Positions 18,982 to 29,185 of a stretch of DNA of 64,000 nucleotides are shown here, piece after piece (position 1 is the first letter of the stretch; the number at the start of each line of letters is the position of its first letter). Source of the DNA: Colias croceus. Its lineage: Eukaryota; Arthropoda; Insecta; Lepidoptera; Pieridae. Below the pieces are notes generated by a model. It ran no database searches. It saw only the letters and a list, made by a program, of their open reading frames with translations, and had not been told where the DNA came from. The position numbers and the translations under genes were made by a program. The stretch is taken from positions 1,488,001-1,552,000 of the forward strand of contig NC_059543.1 in NCBI RefSeq assembly GCF_905220415.1, in the 5' to 3' direction.

Positions 18982-21900
18982 TGGCGACCAGCGACTGCCC
19001 CAATTCCCCAAGTCGTCTTTTCATAACAGACCCCACTCTAAATGTTGAATATCTAATAGATACTGGTAGTGATATTTGTGTTTTCCCTATAACTGCTGTG
19101 TCTGAAAAAAGATGTAAAACTAACTATCAACTGTCTGCTGCCAATGGTTCCGTCATCGATACTTACGGTTACATTCAGTTAAATCTCAACTTAGGCTTAC
19201 GTCGCGTTTTTCCATGGCGTTTTGTTGTAGCTGACGTCACTAAAGCTATTATTGGTGTAGATTTTCTTTCACATTACCAAATTATAGTTGACGTAAGTAA
19301 GAAACAATTGATCGATGGCTTAACCAATGTCAGCAGCTCAGCAATAAATTGTAATATGATTAATTGTAATATTTCTAGTGTTAAGGTTGTAACTGGTGGT
19401 GATACTAACTATCATAAAATTTTAGCGCAATACCCAGAACTAACACGCCCCGCTGGTACTCCAGGTATTGTCAAACACAACACTACACACCACATTCGCA
19501 CAACTCCTGGCCCTCCCGTTTCCTGTTCCCCTAGGCGCCTGGCTCCTGACAAACTTAAAATTGCAAAGATGGAATTCGAGGCTATGATAGCCAACGGAAC
19601 AGCCCGTCCATCTGACAGCCCGTGGTCGTCTCCGCTTCACCTCGCATCGAAGAAGGACAATGGATGGCGTCCATGCGGTGACTACAGACTTCTCAACGCA
19701 AGAACGATACCAGATAAGTATCCAATCAGGCACATACAGGACTTTTCACACTGTCTGTCTGGTTGTACTATATTTTCTGTCATCGATTTAGTTAAGGCGT
19801 ACAATCAGATTCCTGTTTCTGAAAGCGATATCCCGAAAACAGCGATCACCACACCCTTCGGTTTGTACGAATTTCCTTTTATGACCTTCGGACTTCGCAA
19901 CGCAGGTCAAACTTTTCAGAGATTTGTCGATGAATTGACGCGAGGCCTAGATTTCTGTTATCCGTATCTCGACGACTTCCTGATATTCAGCAGATCAGCA
20001 CAAGAGCACGAAGACCACCTGCGCCAACTCTTTACCCGCATGAGAGATTATGGTGTTCTTATAAACACAGCCAAGTGTGTCTTCGGCGCTCCTAAGGTAA
20101 CATTTCTAGGCTACGAAATCTCTGAAAAGGGAACCAAACCTTTGGACAGCAAGGTGCAAGCTATCGCCGATTTTCCTGTCCCAAGAACTGTTCGAGAGCT
20201 TCGAAGATTCTTGGGCATGGTCAATTTCTACCGACGTTTCTTGCCCAATGCTGCCCAAATTCAAGCACCATTAAACGCCTTGCTTATAGGTTCCGTTAAA
20301 GGTTCTCATCCCGTGGTCATAGAAGGAAGTTCGCTGCAGTCATTCCAGGACTGTAAGAAAAGCCTTTGCGAAGCAGCCCTGCTTGCTCATCCTGCCAGTG
20401 AAGCTAAATTAGGACTCGTCACTGACGCTTCAGATACAGCGATAGGTGGAGTCCTACAACAGCTTAAGGATGATGATTGGCAGCCGCTCGCATTCTTCTC
20501 GCGCAAGTTGAGCCCATCACAGGTGAAATACTCACCATACGATCGAGAGCTCCTTGCCATCTACGAGAGCATACGGTACTTCCGACACATGCTGGAGGCT
20601 AATCATTTTACGATCTATACTGACCACAAGCCGTTATGTTACGCTTTCCACGAAAGGAAAAGTAACTGCACGCCGCGTCAGTATAGACATCTCGACTACA
20701 TCTCGCAGTTCACAACCGACATACAGCACATATCTGGTGCAAACAACGTCGTCGCTGATACTCTATCACGCGTATGTGAACTGCAGAGGCCTGTCGATTT
20801 AGAAGAGATGGCAAGGTTGCAAGCTTCAGATCCTGAGCTCACTGCGCATCTCACAGGTGAATCATCTCTTCGCCTTAAAAAGATGAACTTACCTGGAAGT
20901 CGTACTCCACTGTACTGCGACGTCAGTACACCGACTCCCAGACCTTTCGTCCCTACACAACTGCGTCAGCAGGTTTTCAATTGTCTGCACTCTTTAAGCC
21001 ACCCAGGCGCAAATTCATCAGCCAAGCTCGTTGCACAGAGGTTTGTCTGGCCTTTAATGCGGAAGGACTGCCGCGAATGGTCTAAGGCATGTTTGACGTG
21101 TCAGCGCTCGAAGGTAAACAGGCATGTCGCGTCACCTATTGGTACGCTCGCTTTACCTTCAGCGCGATTCAAACATGTCCATATAGACCTAATCGGCCCT
21201 TTACCACCTTGCGGTGATTATCGGTATTGCCTAACAGCCGTCGATCGCTTCACGCGATGGCCGGAAGCTGTACCACTTACCGACATCACCGCAGAAACTG
21301 TCGCAAAAGCTTTTGTGTCCTGCTGGGTAGCCCGTTATGGTTGTCCAACCGACGTCGTTACCGACCGCGGTGCACAATTTCAATCGGCCCTATTCCAGCA
21401 GCTCGCTAAGTCTATCGGTTTTGATCACCGTAAGACAACGGCATATCACCCGCAGTGCAACGGCTTAGTGGAGCGCTTCCACAGACAATTGAAAGCTGCA
21501 ATTACCTGTCACGCTGACGTAAACTGGGTAGAAACACTGCCTCTTGTGCTCCTCGGCATAAGAAGTGCAGTGAAAGAGGATCTGCACTCTTCCTCAGCTG
21601 AGCTGGTTTTCGGTGAACCACTTCGCCTACCAGGTGAATTTTTTGGCCACGACACTTCGTCTTACACTACCGATATCACCGACTTATCAGCTCGGTTGAC
21701 GAATTTCGCCAGGCATATTCGCCCCGTACCAACACAACATCACGGCAAGAAAAAAATATTTATCTACAAAGATTTAGCCGCATGTAGTCACGTATTCCTT
21801 AGGGAAGACACACTGCGTGGCTCTTTACAACCCGCGTATACAGGACCACATGAGGTCATTTCAAGAGATCAAAAATTTTTCAAAATTAAATTAAAAGGAA

Positions 21901-22082
21901 AGTCAGCGACGGTAAGCATAGACCGCCTGAAGCCAGCCTATTTACTGTCGTCTTCTCCTGAAATCCTTCCTTCTCCCGCTATTCCACCTCCCAGTCCTCC
22001 CCTACCTCTTCCCAGTGCTCCTGTGGCATATACCACTCGCTCTGGGAGGAGAGTTCACTTCCCAGACTTTTATCGCCCTTAA
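18939..22082 (+). CDS. Pol polyprotein (protease, RT, RNase H, integrase) of the gypsy element
   Basis: This frame is -1 relative to gag and overlaps it by 43 nt. It is probably made only as Gag-Pol by frameshifting at 18957-18963; the open frame begins further upstream than the ATG counted here as residue 1. Protease: DTG 41-43 (YLIDTGSD). RT: about 200-380 with VIDLVKAYNQ, FGLRNAGQTFQR and YLDD 343-346. RNase H: D496 (TDASD) and TDHKPL near 561. Integrase zinc motif: H684, H688, C718, C721. Integrase core: D750, D809 and E845 (D-x35-E). A C-terminal GPHEV patch resembles the GPY/F module. All catalytic residues are intact over 1047 residues without a stop. Protease-RT-RNase H-integrase is the Ty3/gypsy order. 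Confidence 0.95.
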   Translation: MRLQGIGKCTRQSVMATSDCPNSPSRLFITDPTLNVEYLIDTGSDICVFPITAVSEKRCKTNYQLSAANGSVIDTYGYIQLNLNLGLRRVFPWRFVVADVTKAIIGVDFLSHYQIIVDVSKKQLIDGLTNVSSSAINCNMINCNISSVKVVTGGDTNYHKILAQYPELTRPAGTPGIVKHNTTHHIRTTPGPPVSCSPRRLAPDKLKIAKMEFEAMIANGTARPSDSPWSSPLHLASKKDNGWRPCGDYRLLNARTIPDKYPIRHIQDFSHCLSGCTIFSVIDLVKAYNQIPVSESDIPKTAITTPFGLYEFPFMTFGLRNAGQTFQRFVDELTRGLDFCYPYLDDFLIFSRSAQEHEDHLRQLFTRMRDYGVLINTAKCVFGAPKVTFLGYEISEKGTKPLDSKVQAIADFPVPRTVRELRRFLGMVNFYRRFLPNAAQIQAPLNALLIGSVKGSHPVVIEGSSLQSFQDCKKSLCEAALLAHPASEAKLGLVTDASDTAIGGVLQQLKDDDWQPLAFFSRKLSPSQVKYSPYDRELLAIYESIRYFRHMLEANHFTIYTDHKPLCYAFHERKSNCTPRQYRHLDYISQFTTDIQHISGANNVVADTLSRVCELQRPVDLEEMARLQASDPELTAHLTGESSLRLKKMNLPGSRTPLYCDVSTPTPRPFVPTQLRQQVFNCLHSLSHPGANSSAKLVAQRFVWPLMRKDCREWSKACLTCQRSKVNRHVASPIGTLALPSARFKHVHIDLIGPLPPCGDYRYCLTAVDRFTRWPEAVPLTDITAETVAKAFVSCWVARYGCPTDVVTDRGAQFQSALFQQLAKSIGFDHRKTTAYHPQCNGLVERFHRQLKAAITCHADVNWVETLPLVLLGIRSAVKEDLHSSSAELVFGEPLRLPGEFFGHDTSSYTTDITDLSARLTNFARHIRPVPTQHHGKKKIFIYKDLAACSHVFLREDTLRGSLQPAYTGPHEVISRDQKFFKIKLKGKSATVSIDRLKPAYLLSSSPEILPSPAIPPPSPPLPLPSAPVAYTTRSGRRVHFPDFYRP
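18957..18999 (+). promoter_or_regulatory. -1 programmed ribosomal frameshift signal (gag-pol)
   Basis: In the gag frame, G GGA AAT (18957-18963) is a canonical X XXY YYZ slippery heptamer. After the 6-nt spacer GCACAC comes GGCAGTC (18970-18976), perfectly complementary to GACTGCC (18993-18999). The 16-nt loop can form an inner TGG/CCA pairing. Slipping back one base at AAT/AAA moves ribosomes into the pol frame 16 nt before the gag stop. Spacing and stem fit known retroviral signals. Function is predicted, not shown. Confidence 0.87.
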
Positions 22083-22092
22083 CCCGGTCTCT

Positions 22093-22104
22093 GGAGGGGA
22101 GTGA
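22093..22104 (+). other. Polypurine tract
   Basis: GGAGGGGAGTGA lies directly against the TGTGG start of the 3' LTR and would prime plus-strand synthesis. It interrupts pure purine at one T near the LTR, which is tolerated in many gypsy elements. Confidence 0.8.
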
Positions 22105-22639
22105 TGTGGCTAACACACAATATTTTAGTGTATGTATTTTATCATACGTATTTATTACACACAACAAGTATTTAAATATTTTATTTCATATTTATATTCG
22201 TATTTAATTATAACACAAACATTCATTACACAAAAACACAAGAAATACAGACATGCATTACACTTATACAAAATAATTATAATATTTATTATTCTATAGC
22301 ATAGTCGCGGTATTTGCGTAGTATGCGTGCCGCGACTAAATTATCACGGATCCAGCGGGTAGATCGTAATACTTTGCATCAAGTTTCTTCATTGTAAATT
22401 TATTAACAGTTCGATCTTAGCTATTGAATACGCTCATTGTCAGTTTCTTTAATTTGGTGTCCTTTAATGTTCAAAGTGTTGTTTCACGTGTATAGTAGTT
22501 ATAAACAGAATCCTCTCTCCTTCTGTGTAGACTGTGGAGTTAATAAACGATAAACAAATTGTGAGTGTGTGTATAATTAGTGCATAACCCAAAACTCAAA
22601 AGGTACTGTGCCTACATAGTCATTTACACGCACCCCACA
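22105..22639 (+). repeat. 3' LTR
   Basis: 535 bp, TGTGG...CCACA, with AATAAA at 22542-22547. It matches 17527-18061 base for base as far as I can read, and is followed by the second AGTA duplication. Confidence 0.93.
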
Positions 22640-22904
22640 AGTAGGCCAACTCCCGGCGTTTAGGAGCGCACGGTACCTAAACTTGCGAGGCGCAGGGTTG
22701 TCACTTGTCGTATGGATATGTTAACTAATTTAACGTTTAATAATTGTATGAACAAACACCGATCGCTCACAGCAATGACACGGCCCTCAAGAGACCGGTC
22801 CCAGAGCGAACCGAGCGGCGTTGTGTGCGTGCGTATGTACATGAACTTGGGACGTAGCCAAGCGTTCCGCGTACATGCAAAAGAACGTACTTGTTCAAAG
22901 ATAA

Positions 22905-22927
22905 CATACTTCTCTCTTTATACTATG
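22905..22927. repeat. Right arm of the inverted repeat around the gypsy insertion
   Basis: Exact inverse of 17506-17528 (the final two bases of that arm belong to the LTR). The 22640-22904 interval is less AT-rich than the surrounding intron and may be the body of the older interrupted repeat. Confidence 0.6.
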
Positions 22928-24692
22928 CTCGTACGCCCTGTGTCCAGTCACATCAATATTACCCTTGGAATAAACACAGGCATCAATTACGCATAGTGCC
23001 AACATTCGCAAATTAAACGCCGCGTCGTGTTCATTACATGGTACTGAATTAAATATTCATTTGTGTTGTTTATTTACGTGTGTGTATCTTGTAATGGATA
23101 ATTGGGAAGTTTTACTTTGTAATGGTACATTAATCGCGGAATAACATCTACACGAATAAGTTATTGTTTTGTTAAGTTTCTTTAAAAAATAGATATACCA
23201 AAAAAACCTATTAGAAAATTATCTTATTAAAAATGCTTGCGGCCAAATTTTGACTGGCAACCTAGTCGATATATTATATTCTCCTAATTATAATATTAAA
23301 AAAAATTGGTTTTAGCAAAAATCTATGAACGCTAATATATAATTACAAACATTATATATGTATAATTGTATAACATTTCGATAGCAAAAGAACCCAAAGA
23401 CTATTCCGCTCCATGGAACAGGTAAGTACTCGAAAAAAGCCACTCCACTGACCACATCGCGAACAAATGAATACATATACTAAGTCAAAAAGGGCGGTTC
23501 AATTAAGGCATCTAATTGGAAACGGAGGCACGAGTGGGCACAATTAATGCCGCACGTATCCACTTTGCGAGATAATGCATTTCCCGAATTCGGGCGACTT
23601 TCAAAGACACATGAATAGGGTTGTCACGTCAACTAGAAAATGGTTTATTTAAGTTTTATAGTTTTACATGCACATTATTTGAAACAATTTCTGGAAAAGA
23701 AAAAAATAATTTGTAAAGAATAGAAAACAGTTACAATTAAGCGCTAGGCATAATTTTTATATGTTAAAACTTTCGAATATGACAAAACAAGGACTCTTTG
23801 TATTGTAGTTCAAAGTTAACCGTACTCACAATGCATATAGAATGTCCACTTATTTAATTTTTTGGTTTATTATTATAACTCTGTCAATTAAGTAGCGATT
23901 TTCCTCTTATAATTGATGTATTTTTAGCATTTTCTTTCACAGGGAAGGATTTCAATATAAAAACAGAAAAATTCCCGAAAATAATGTACACAAAATCACA
24001 TCAAAACATCACTGAAAAACCTCCAAAAATTCTTCACTACAAAAACAGTGGCAGCCCTAGCAGCTAGAGCGCGCCACCCTGTGGCACATCACTGGGAACC
24101 CGTAAACGCCCGTATTAATTAGTGGCGAGCGACAAATTACGAGACTCGTGCCACCTGAATAATCAGCAATGTCTCAATGCGGTGCCACGATCGATCACAT
24201 TTACTCCTTTGTGCCAGCCCTGGGTGGCTAACGAGACGGAACAGTGACCTTTGTGCCTTTGCGATTGAAACTATAGTGACTGGCTTCGTGGGAAGTGATT
24301 GTTCATTAATACTAGGTTTTGTAGGTTAGCTATGTAAGATTGTCGATGTACAATTTTATTATGTCCATACTGAATGTTTAAAAAATCAAATAAACCTAAT
24401 TACATTACATTTACAACATTAGTGTGCCTATAAAATTAATTATAAACTTCTTCTATGAGTTTTATTTTTCTTTTTCAAAAATTTAATACAAATTTATTTC
24501 CTTAAAATATAGCATCGATTTAAAAAAAAATCCTATATAAAAAGCTTCTTTCTAGTGGATTTTTGTAATGCTATCTATATTTTTCGTACGAGTAATTTTT
24601 GAGTAAAATCGTAACAAACAAAAAAACCTTTATAATATATGTAATTAATATAAATAGTATAGATAATGAAGTACATTAATATCTCAAGATTA
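22928..24692. other. Intron, no gene seen; two mixed-composition blocks
   Basis: Nothing coding was recognised. Blocks at about 23395-23630 and 24040-24300 are balanced in base composition, with no repeat character and no stop-free frame. They are the kind of intronic sequence that may be conserved regulatory DNA. That is inference only. Confidence 0.4.
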
Positions 24693-24700
24693 ATCTCACA

Positions 24701-25891
24701 CAGAGGCGGCTCGTGACAAAATTTTATGGGTGTTCACTTGAAATAAAACACTGAAAATACCTTCATGGTGTAAAGCAGTACAATTTAATTAAAAAATTAC
24801 TTATAAAGGAAAATCTATTAACCTTCGTAAAATATGTCTGTTTTCATCGACACGGTCATTGAACTCGCGTATTGACTTTCGGTACGCGGAATCTAATGCT
24901 TTACGAATGTCTTGTCGTTCGATAGACGCCAATTGCAGTTCATTCAACAAATGGTACCTACCGAGATTGTGAATGTTTTTTCATCTTGATTGAAAGATGA
25001 GCTAAGTCGTCAACGCCCGTTTCAGTCCAAGCACTCTCACCTCCGCCGGCTCGCCCGCTTCAAATAAAAGACACGGAAAACAAAATATTTTGTTGCTTTC
25101 ATGTTCATCACAATCACACAACCACGGTGTTTTCACATACTGTTCGGATTTAAACACACGCGTATATGTTTTCGTTTCTGTCGTACATTTTTGCGTAAAT
25201 CAAGTTCAGACCGTGGCGGTCCCTTAGCTTTCAATTCAAGCCGAATTTGTAACGTTTTAACACACTTTTTAATGAACGCCACATTATAATTGTCCATTTT
25301 AACACTCACAAGTAATACTGATAACTACAGGCTATTTCAACAGTCAACACGTATCTTATGATTTTAATTAGAAAATTCCCGAATATACATTCGCGCGCGT
25401 GCAAGTTGACTAAAGTTTTAGTGTTTGTTTATGTATGAGTGGCAACGTCGCGCGCAAGCCGCAATCGCTGTCTTGTTTACGGGCGCCCGGGCACGCGGTA
25501 AAAACGAACCGGCAACGTTTGCGGGAGCGGCGCTCCGAATTTTGCTATATTTTCATAGAAAATCTTCTGTTTCACGCGCAGGACTGTGACAAAACTATCT
25601 CTTTCACTCCTATTGGATTTCGTATTAGAAAATGTACTAAATATTTTTTTCATTGGAGCGCAATCGTGAGCGCTCCGCTACGCGCGTTTTATAATACAGT
25701 ATTATACCTACAGGTGTATGGAATGATGGAATGATGGATATATTCATTGGTATTGCCAGTAGTTTTTTACGATTACGATTGATTTTAAATAGTAATAATT
25801 AATATTAATAATGAAATTAAGGAGTATGATTTTATTATAATTATTTATGGGAGTTCACTGCACCAGCGCTCCTTAGGGCGAGCCGCCTCTG
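24701..25891 (-). mobile_element. hAT-type transposon derivative, copy A (1.19 kb)
   Basis: It ends in CAGAGGCGGCTCG and its inverse, with a perfect 8-bp duplication ATCTCACA (24693-24700 and 25892-25899), the length hAT elements make. The sequence is nearly the same as 43500-44720 in opposite orientation. Coding remnants run on the minus strand. It is too short for a full hAT transposase, so it is non-autonomous. Confidence 0.88.
24812..25298 (-). pseudogene. N-terminal fragment of a TTF-type hAT transposase, broken
   Basis: It starts ATG at 25298 on the minus strand with MDNYNVAFIKKCVKTL and KAKGPPRSELDL, then reaches a stop. In other frames downstream come cysteine-containing TTF-like zinc-finger pieces (CDEHESNK, FCFPC), a GVDDLAHLSIKMKKH-type helix and an REFNDRVDEN-type motif that precedes the catalytic core in TTF-domain hAT proteins. 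The frame changes repeatedly and the catalytic and dimerisation parts are absent. Family assignment rests on motif recognition by eye. It corresponds to 44070-44577 in copy B. Confidence 0.65.
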
Positions 25892-26130
25892 ATCTCACAA
25901 TGGGACAATACAATGTAAACAAGTACAAGCTTTGTATTTCCACTTTATATTTATTTAGGTCATTCTCTCCGCCGCGCTCAATCTTGGGATGAAGGAAGAT
26001 GAATTGTGTTTCTTAAATGATTATGTTTATACTCTTCTGTAGTATACACATTAATAATGATTTAAATAAACAATGTAAGTATATATATTACGATGACGTT
26101 TACATTATGAATATATGGCAGCATATCCTT

Positions 26131-26370
26131 CCTACTATAATATTATAAATGCGAAAGTTAGTGAGGATGGATGTATGTGTAATGTGTATGTATGTTTGTT
26201 ACTCTTTCACGTAAATACTAATCAACCGATTACAATGAAATTTAGTACACATATAGAGGGTAACTTGGATTAAAACATATGATAGGTTTTAACCCGGATA
26301 TCCCACTGGACCGGGAAGTGTGCGTGTTTTTCTTTGAAAACGCGGGCGAAGCTGCGAGTGGAAAGCTAGT
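26131..26370 (-). repeat. SINE-like repeat family 1, copy
   Basis: Read on the minus strand it begins ACTAGCTTTCCACTCGCAGC and ends at TTATAATATTATAGTAGG. It includes a variant of the usual tail, TTTGTTACTCTTTCACG, seen here on the plus strand. Confidence 0.7.
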
Positions 26371-28235
26371 AACAAATATTTAGCACTCAAGTAATCGAGT
26401 GAAATAACTAAAAATGTATAAGCACAGTTATTGTGCCCATAACAGTAAGATATAAACAATTAGGCTAACAAAAATCCACTGTCATAAACGCGAAATGTAC
26501 AAATAAATACATTAGCTCTTACAACTCGATTTCATTAAAACGACGCAATCAACTCTACTTTGTTTTCCATTCCCATACAAGACTACGAGTAGCACACTCA
26601 AGAAACAGGCCAAAGGGACCGGCCCTTTTGACGGTATCTAATGAGGGCTATATAGGTCAGCCCATACCGAGTGAAGAGGCCATCTCTATTTACTTAGCTA
26701 TACGATTAAAGACCACGTGTTTGGGAAACATACAAAATATATGAAAGACAGTTTTGTGTGGACACGTGCGATGTTGTATTGTATTGGTTTATTGAAGTTG
26801 ATCTTTTAAATGCGTAATATGTCGTAATGAGGTCACGAGTTGAGAAAGTCGATGGTCTTTTGTGACTGTCGCTTCTTAAGTACCTCATAATAATTTTTAC
26901 ATGTCACTAAAAATGAATTACCAACTTGCTTACTCGCAATTGCAACTTTGCTTGTTGACAGCCATAACTACAAATTATCATGAACAATAAGTACCACAAA
27001 GGTTCCCTTTCATAAAAAAGACTAACTATGTAGATATATCGTGAAAAGTCAACATGTGTTGCGGTGCAATACCCAATTATAGCGCTTTGTAAACAATCCA
27101 GTTAAGTGCTTAATAATTATCAGTTAATAAACAATCAAATCATACTATCTATTTTGAATGAGCAAATATTTTTAGGTGATAATAATTTTACGCACTCACT
27201 TCAATGTACACACACGTTATATAAAATACTTATGAAATCAACAAATCTAACATGCTTATATAACATGTTCCACTCAAGTAGTCTTAATTTTATTGTATTA
27301 AGCACATAATTCACATTCACAAACATACAATACGTCCTATTTTAATCACAATACACACGACCACTCTACAAAACAAGCAGCTAACCCAACTCTTTTATCG
27401 AGCGGATTTGCTGAGAAATTCTTTAGCACCTTTCACGTTATAAATTGCGCTATTCAGGAGTCGATGCCACAATAGTCAATAAACTAAGATAACGTGCACT
27501 CAGCCCTTATACACTACGAATGATACGTATCAACTACCGTCCGAGTGTAACAAAGAGACAGATATATTCACATAAACCCATTTCTACGATACCACTGCGT
27601 ATTTCACAGAAACATGTTTATAGGGGTAATATCGTAATCTACTAATTGAATAGGGTAAAGATATTCTATTTCCTGTCGCTTTAGAAATCGTTTGCAATGT
27701 TCATTTTCCACAACTTGCAATATAGTTTATGTTACTCGGAAAATCGATCAATAGAAACCAGCAACAAGCAGATATTTACAATTTCAACTATATACAGAAT
27801 TTAAAAATATTAATTTTCTCTGTTTATTTACATACCTACTACTTATATTCATGTTTACTTTTTGTACAAGAAGCACTTTCTATATCCTTAAACATATTTA
27901 CAAGTCATTTTATATGTATGCATCTATTATCACTTTTACATACAAGTGAAAGCATACATTCACGCGGAATAACTACAAAAGTCACAACAACAATTCAAAT
28001 ATGGCATGGTTATGAATCACAATTCTCTACTCAAAGAACCCGTACTCCAATACAGACAAAAAGGCCAAAAGGTAAATTCACCAACAGTACATTACCTACA
28101 AACTATTCTCATATCGATAAAAATGCTTCCAAACCGATCCAATCTTCACACATCTCGCACCTCGCTAAAACTTACAACCATCGCATGCCACACGTTAAAT
28201 CCGTGACATTGACTTAACACCTTGTGCATTTATGG
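26371..28235. other. AT-rich intron, no gene seen
   Basis: Open frames here are AT-rich low-complexity chance frames, including the 162-codon one at 27729-28217. A mixed-composition block lies at about 26530-26690. Nothing else was recognised. Confidence 0.45.
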
Positions 28236-28393
28236 GCCCTCTTCACATTGGGCAGCGTTGGCCCAACAAATGATCGTCGATGTTTGCCGAAGATTATGAA
28301 TAAACATCTACAATAACAGCCGATCATAGACAAGGCCCTCTACACTATCGTGATTGCCTCTCCTCGGACAACGCTGCCCATTGTGAAGAGAGC
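28236..28393. mobile_element. Small MITE with CTCTTCACA inverted ends
   Basis: GCCCTCTTCACATTGGGCAG at the left is mirrored by CTGCCCATTGTGAAGAGAGC at the right with few mismatches. About 158 bp with no ORF. A clean target duplication was not identified, so the superfamily is open. Confidence 0.65.
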
Positions 28394-28907
28394 GCATCAT
28401 ACCACGCTAAAACTTACAAGCATCGCCTCGCATACGTTAACTCCGCGACTCCTTGTGCGTTATAAATTAGCCGCACAGAGCTAACAGTGACCACAATGGC
28501 CAATAAAGAGATATAAACAACAATGTATTGCAACGTCGATTTGCTGAGGCGTATCACAACGGAGAAGGGTCACCCTGACGTTTTTAAGCAGTACCATGTC
28601 CTGTGTGGAAAAATACAGATAAGTCGTCCAGTTCCATCACTTTCCCATACTGGAATTGGTACTGCATTAAAACGACCCCTTACAAGTAACCCCTTTCTCA
28701 TCTGTGTGTTACGGAAGAAGTGACAATGATATTACAACATATAAATGCTGGTTGTTTACTCAGAGAATTTCAACGTCGTCAATGGTCGTACTAGATTGGA
28801 AAAAAAAAGGGAATATTACTCAGTAAAGATTTTTTAATGTTTGACGTTGGTTAAACATCTTTTAAGCCCAGGAAACAAATAAAACAAAGATAGCGCAAAC
28901 ACAGCCG
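28394..28907. other. Intron with a diverged repeat module
   Basis: About 28523-28780 shares patches with 28908-29035 (TTTGCTGA.GCGTATC, CTGTGTGT, CAGAGAATTTCAAC-like), suggesting two diverged copies of the same LINE 3' region next to each other. No intact gene. Confidence 0.4.
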
Positions 28908-29185
28908 ACCACGTATCGCACCATCGGTTTGCTGACGCGTATCGCGCAACTGTTCCTGTGTGTGTTAAGGAGGGAGTGTCAAAACGGTAACAATGTGTTG
29001 TAGCCGGTTATTCAGTAAGAGTATTTCAACTGGTTATACCATAGAGTTTACATAGATCTTTGACTAAATTACTAGCAAAATAGCTATATTTTACCATCTT
29101 AGACCGCATCTCAGCTTTCCATCAGGCGAGATTGTGGTCAAGCGCTTCCCTATCCTAAGTAAAAAAAAAAAAAAAAAAAAAAAAA
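28908..29185 (+). mobile_element. 3' end of a truncated LINE with poly-A tail
   Basis: It ends CATCAGGCGAGATTGTGGTC ... CTATCCTAAGT, followed by 25 A (29161-29185). This type of terminal sequence is common on truncated LINE copies in moths (family recalled, not verified). No coding part remains. Confidence 0.55.

Larger units (their letters stand above)
17527..22639 (+). mobile_element. Full-length Ty3/gypsy retrotransposon, CsRn1/Kabuki-like (5.1 kb)
   Basis: It is complete: 535-bp LTR, primer site, gag, frameshift signal, pol, polypurine tract and second LTR, flanked by AGTA (17523-17526 and 22640-22643). The offset between the LTRs is constant at 4578 and I found no difference between them, implying a very recent insertion. 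A CHCC Gag motif together with a tRNA-Trp-type primer site is the combination described for CsRn1-type elements, which include Kabuki of Bombyx. No env-like ORF is present between pol and the 3' LTR. It is antisense to the host MBD gene. Confidence 0.94.

Noticed and set aside
27729..28217. 162-codon open frame on the plus strand
   Set aside because: AT-rich, low-complexity composition, no recognisable domain, no splice or promoter context; overlapping frames are equally open.
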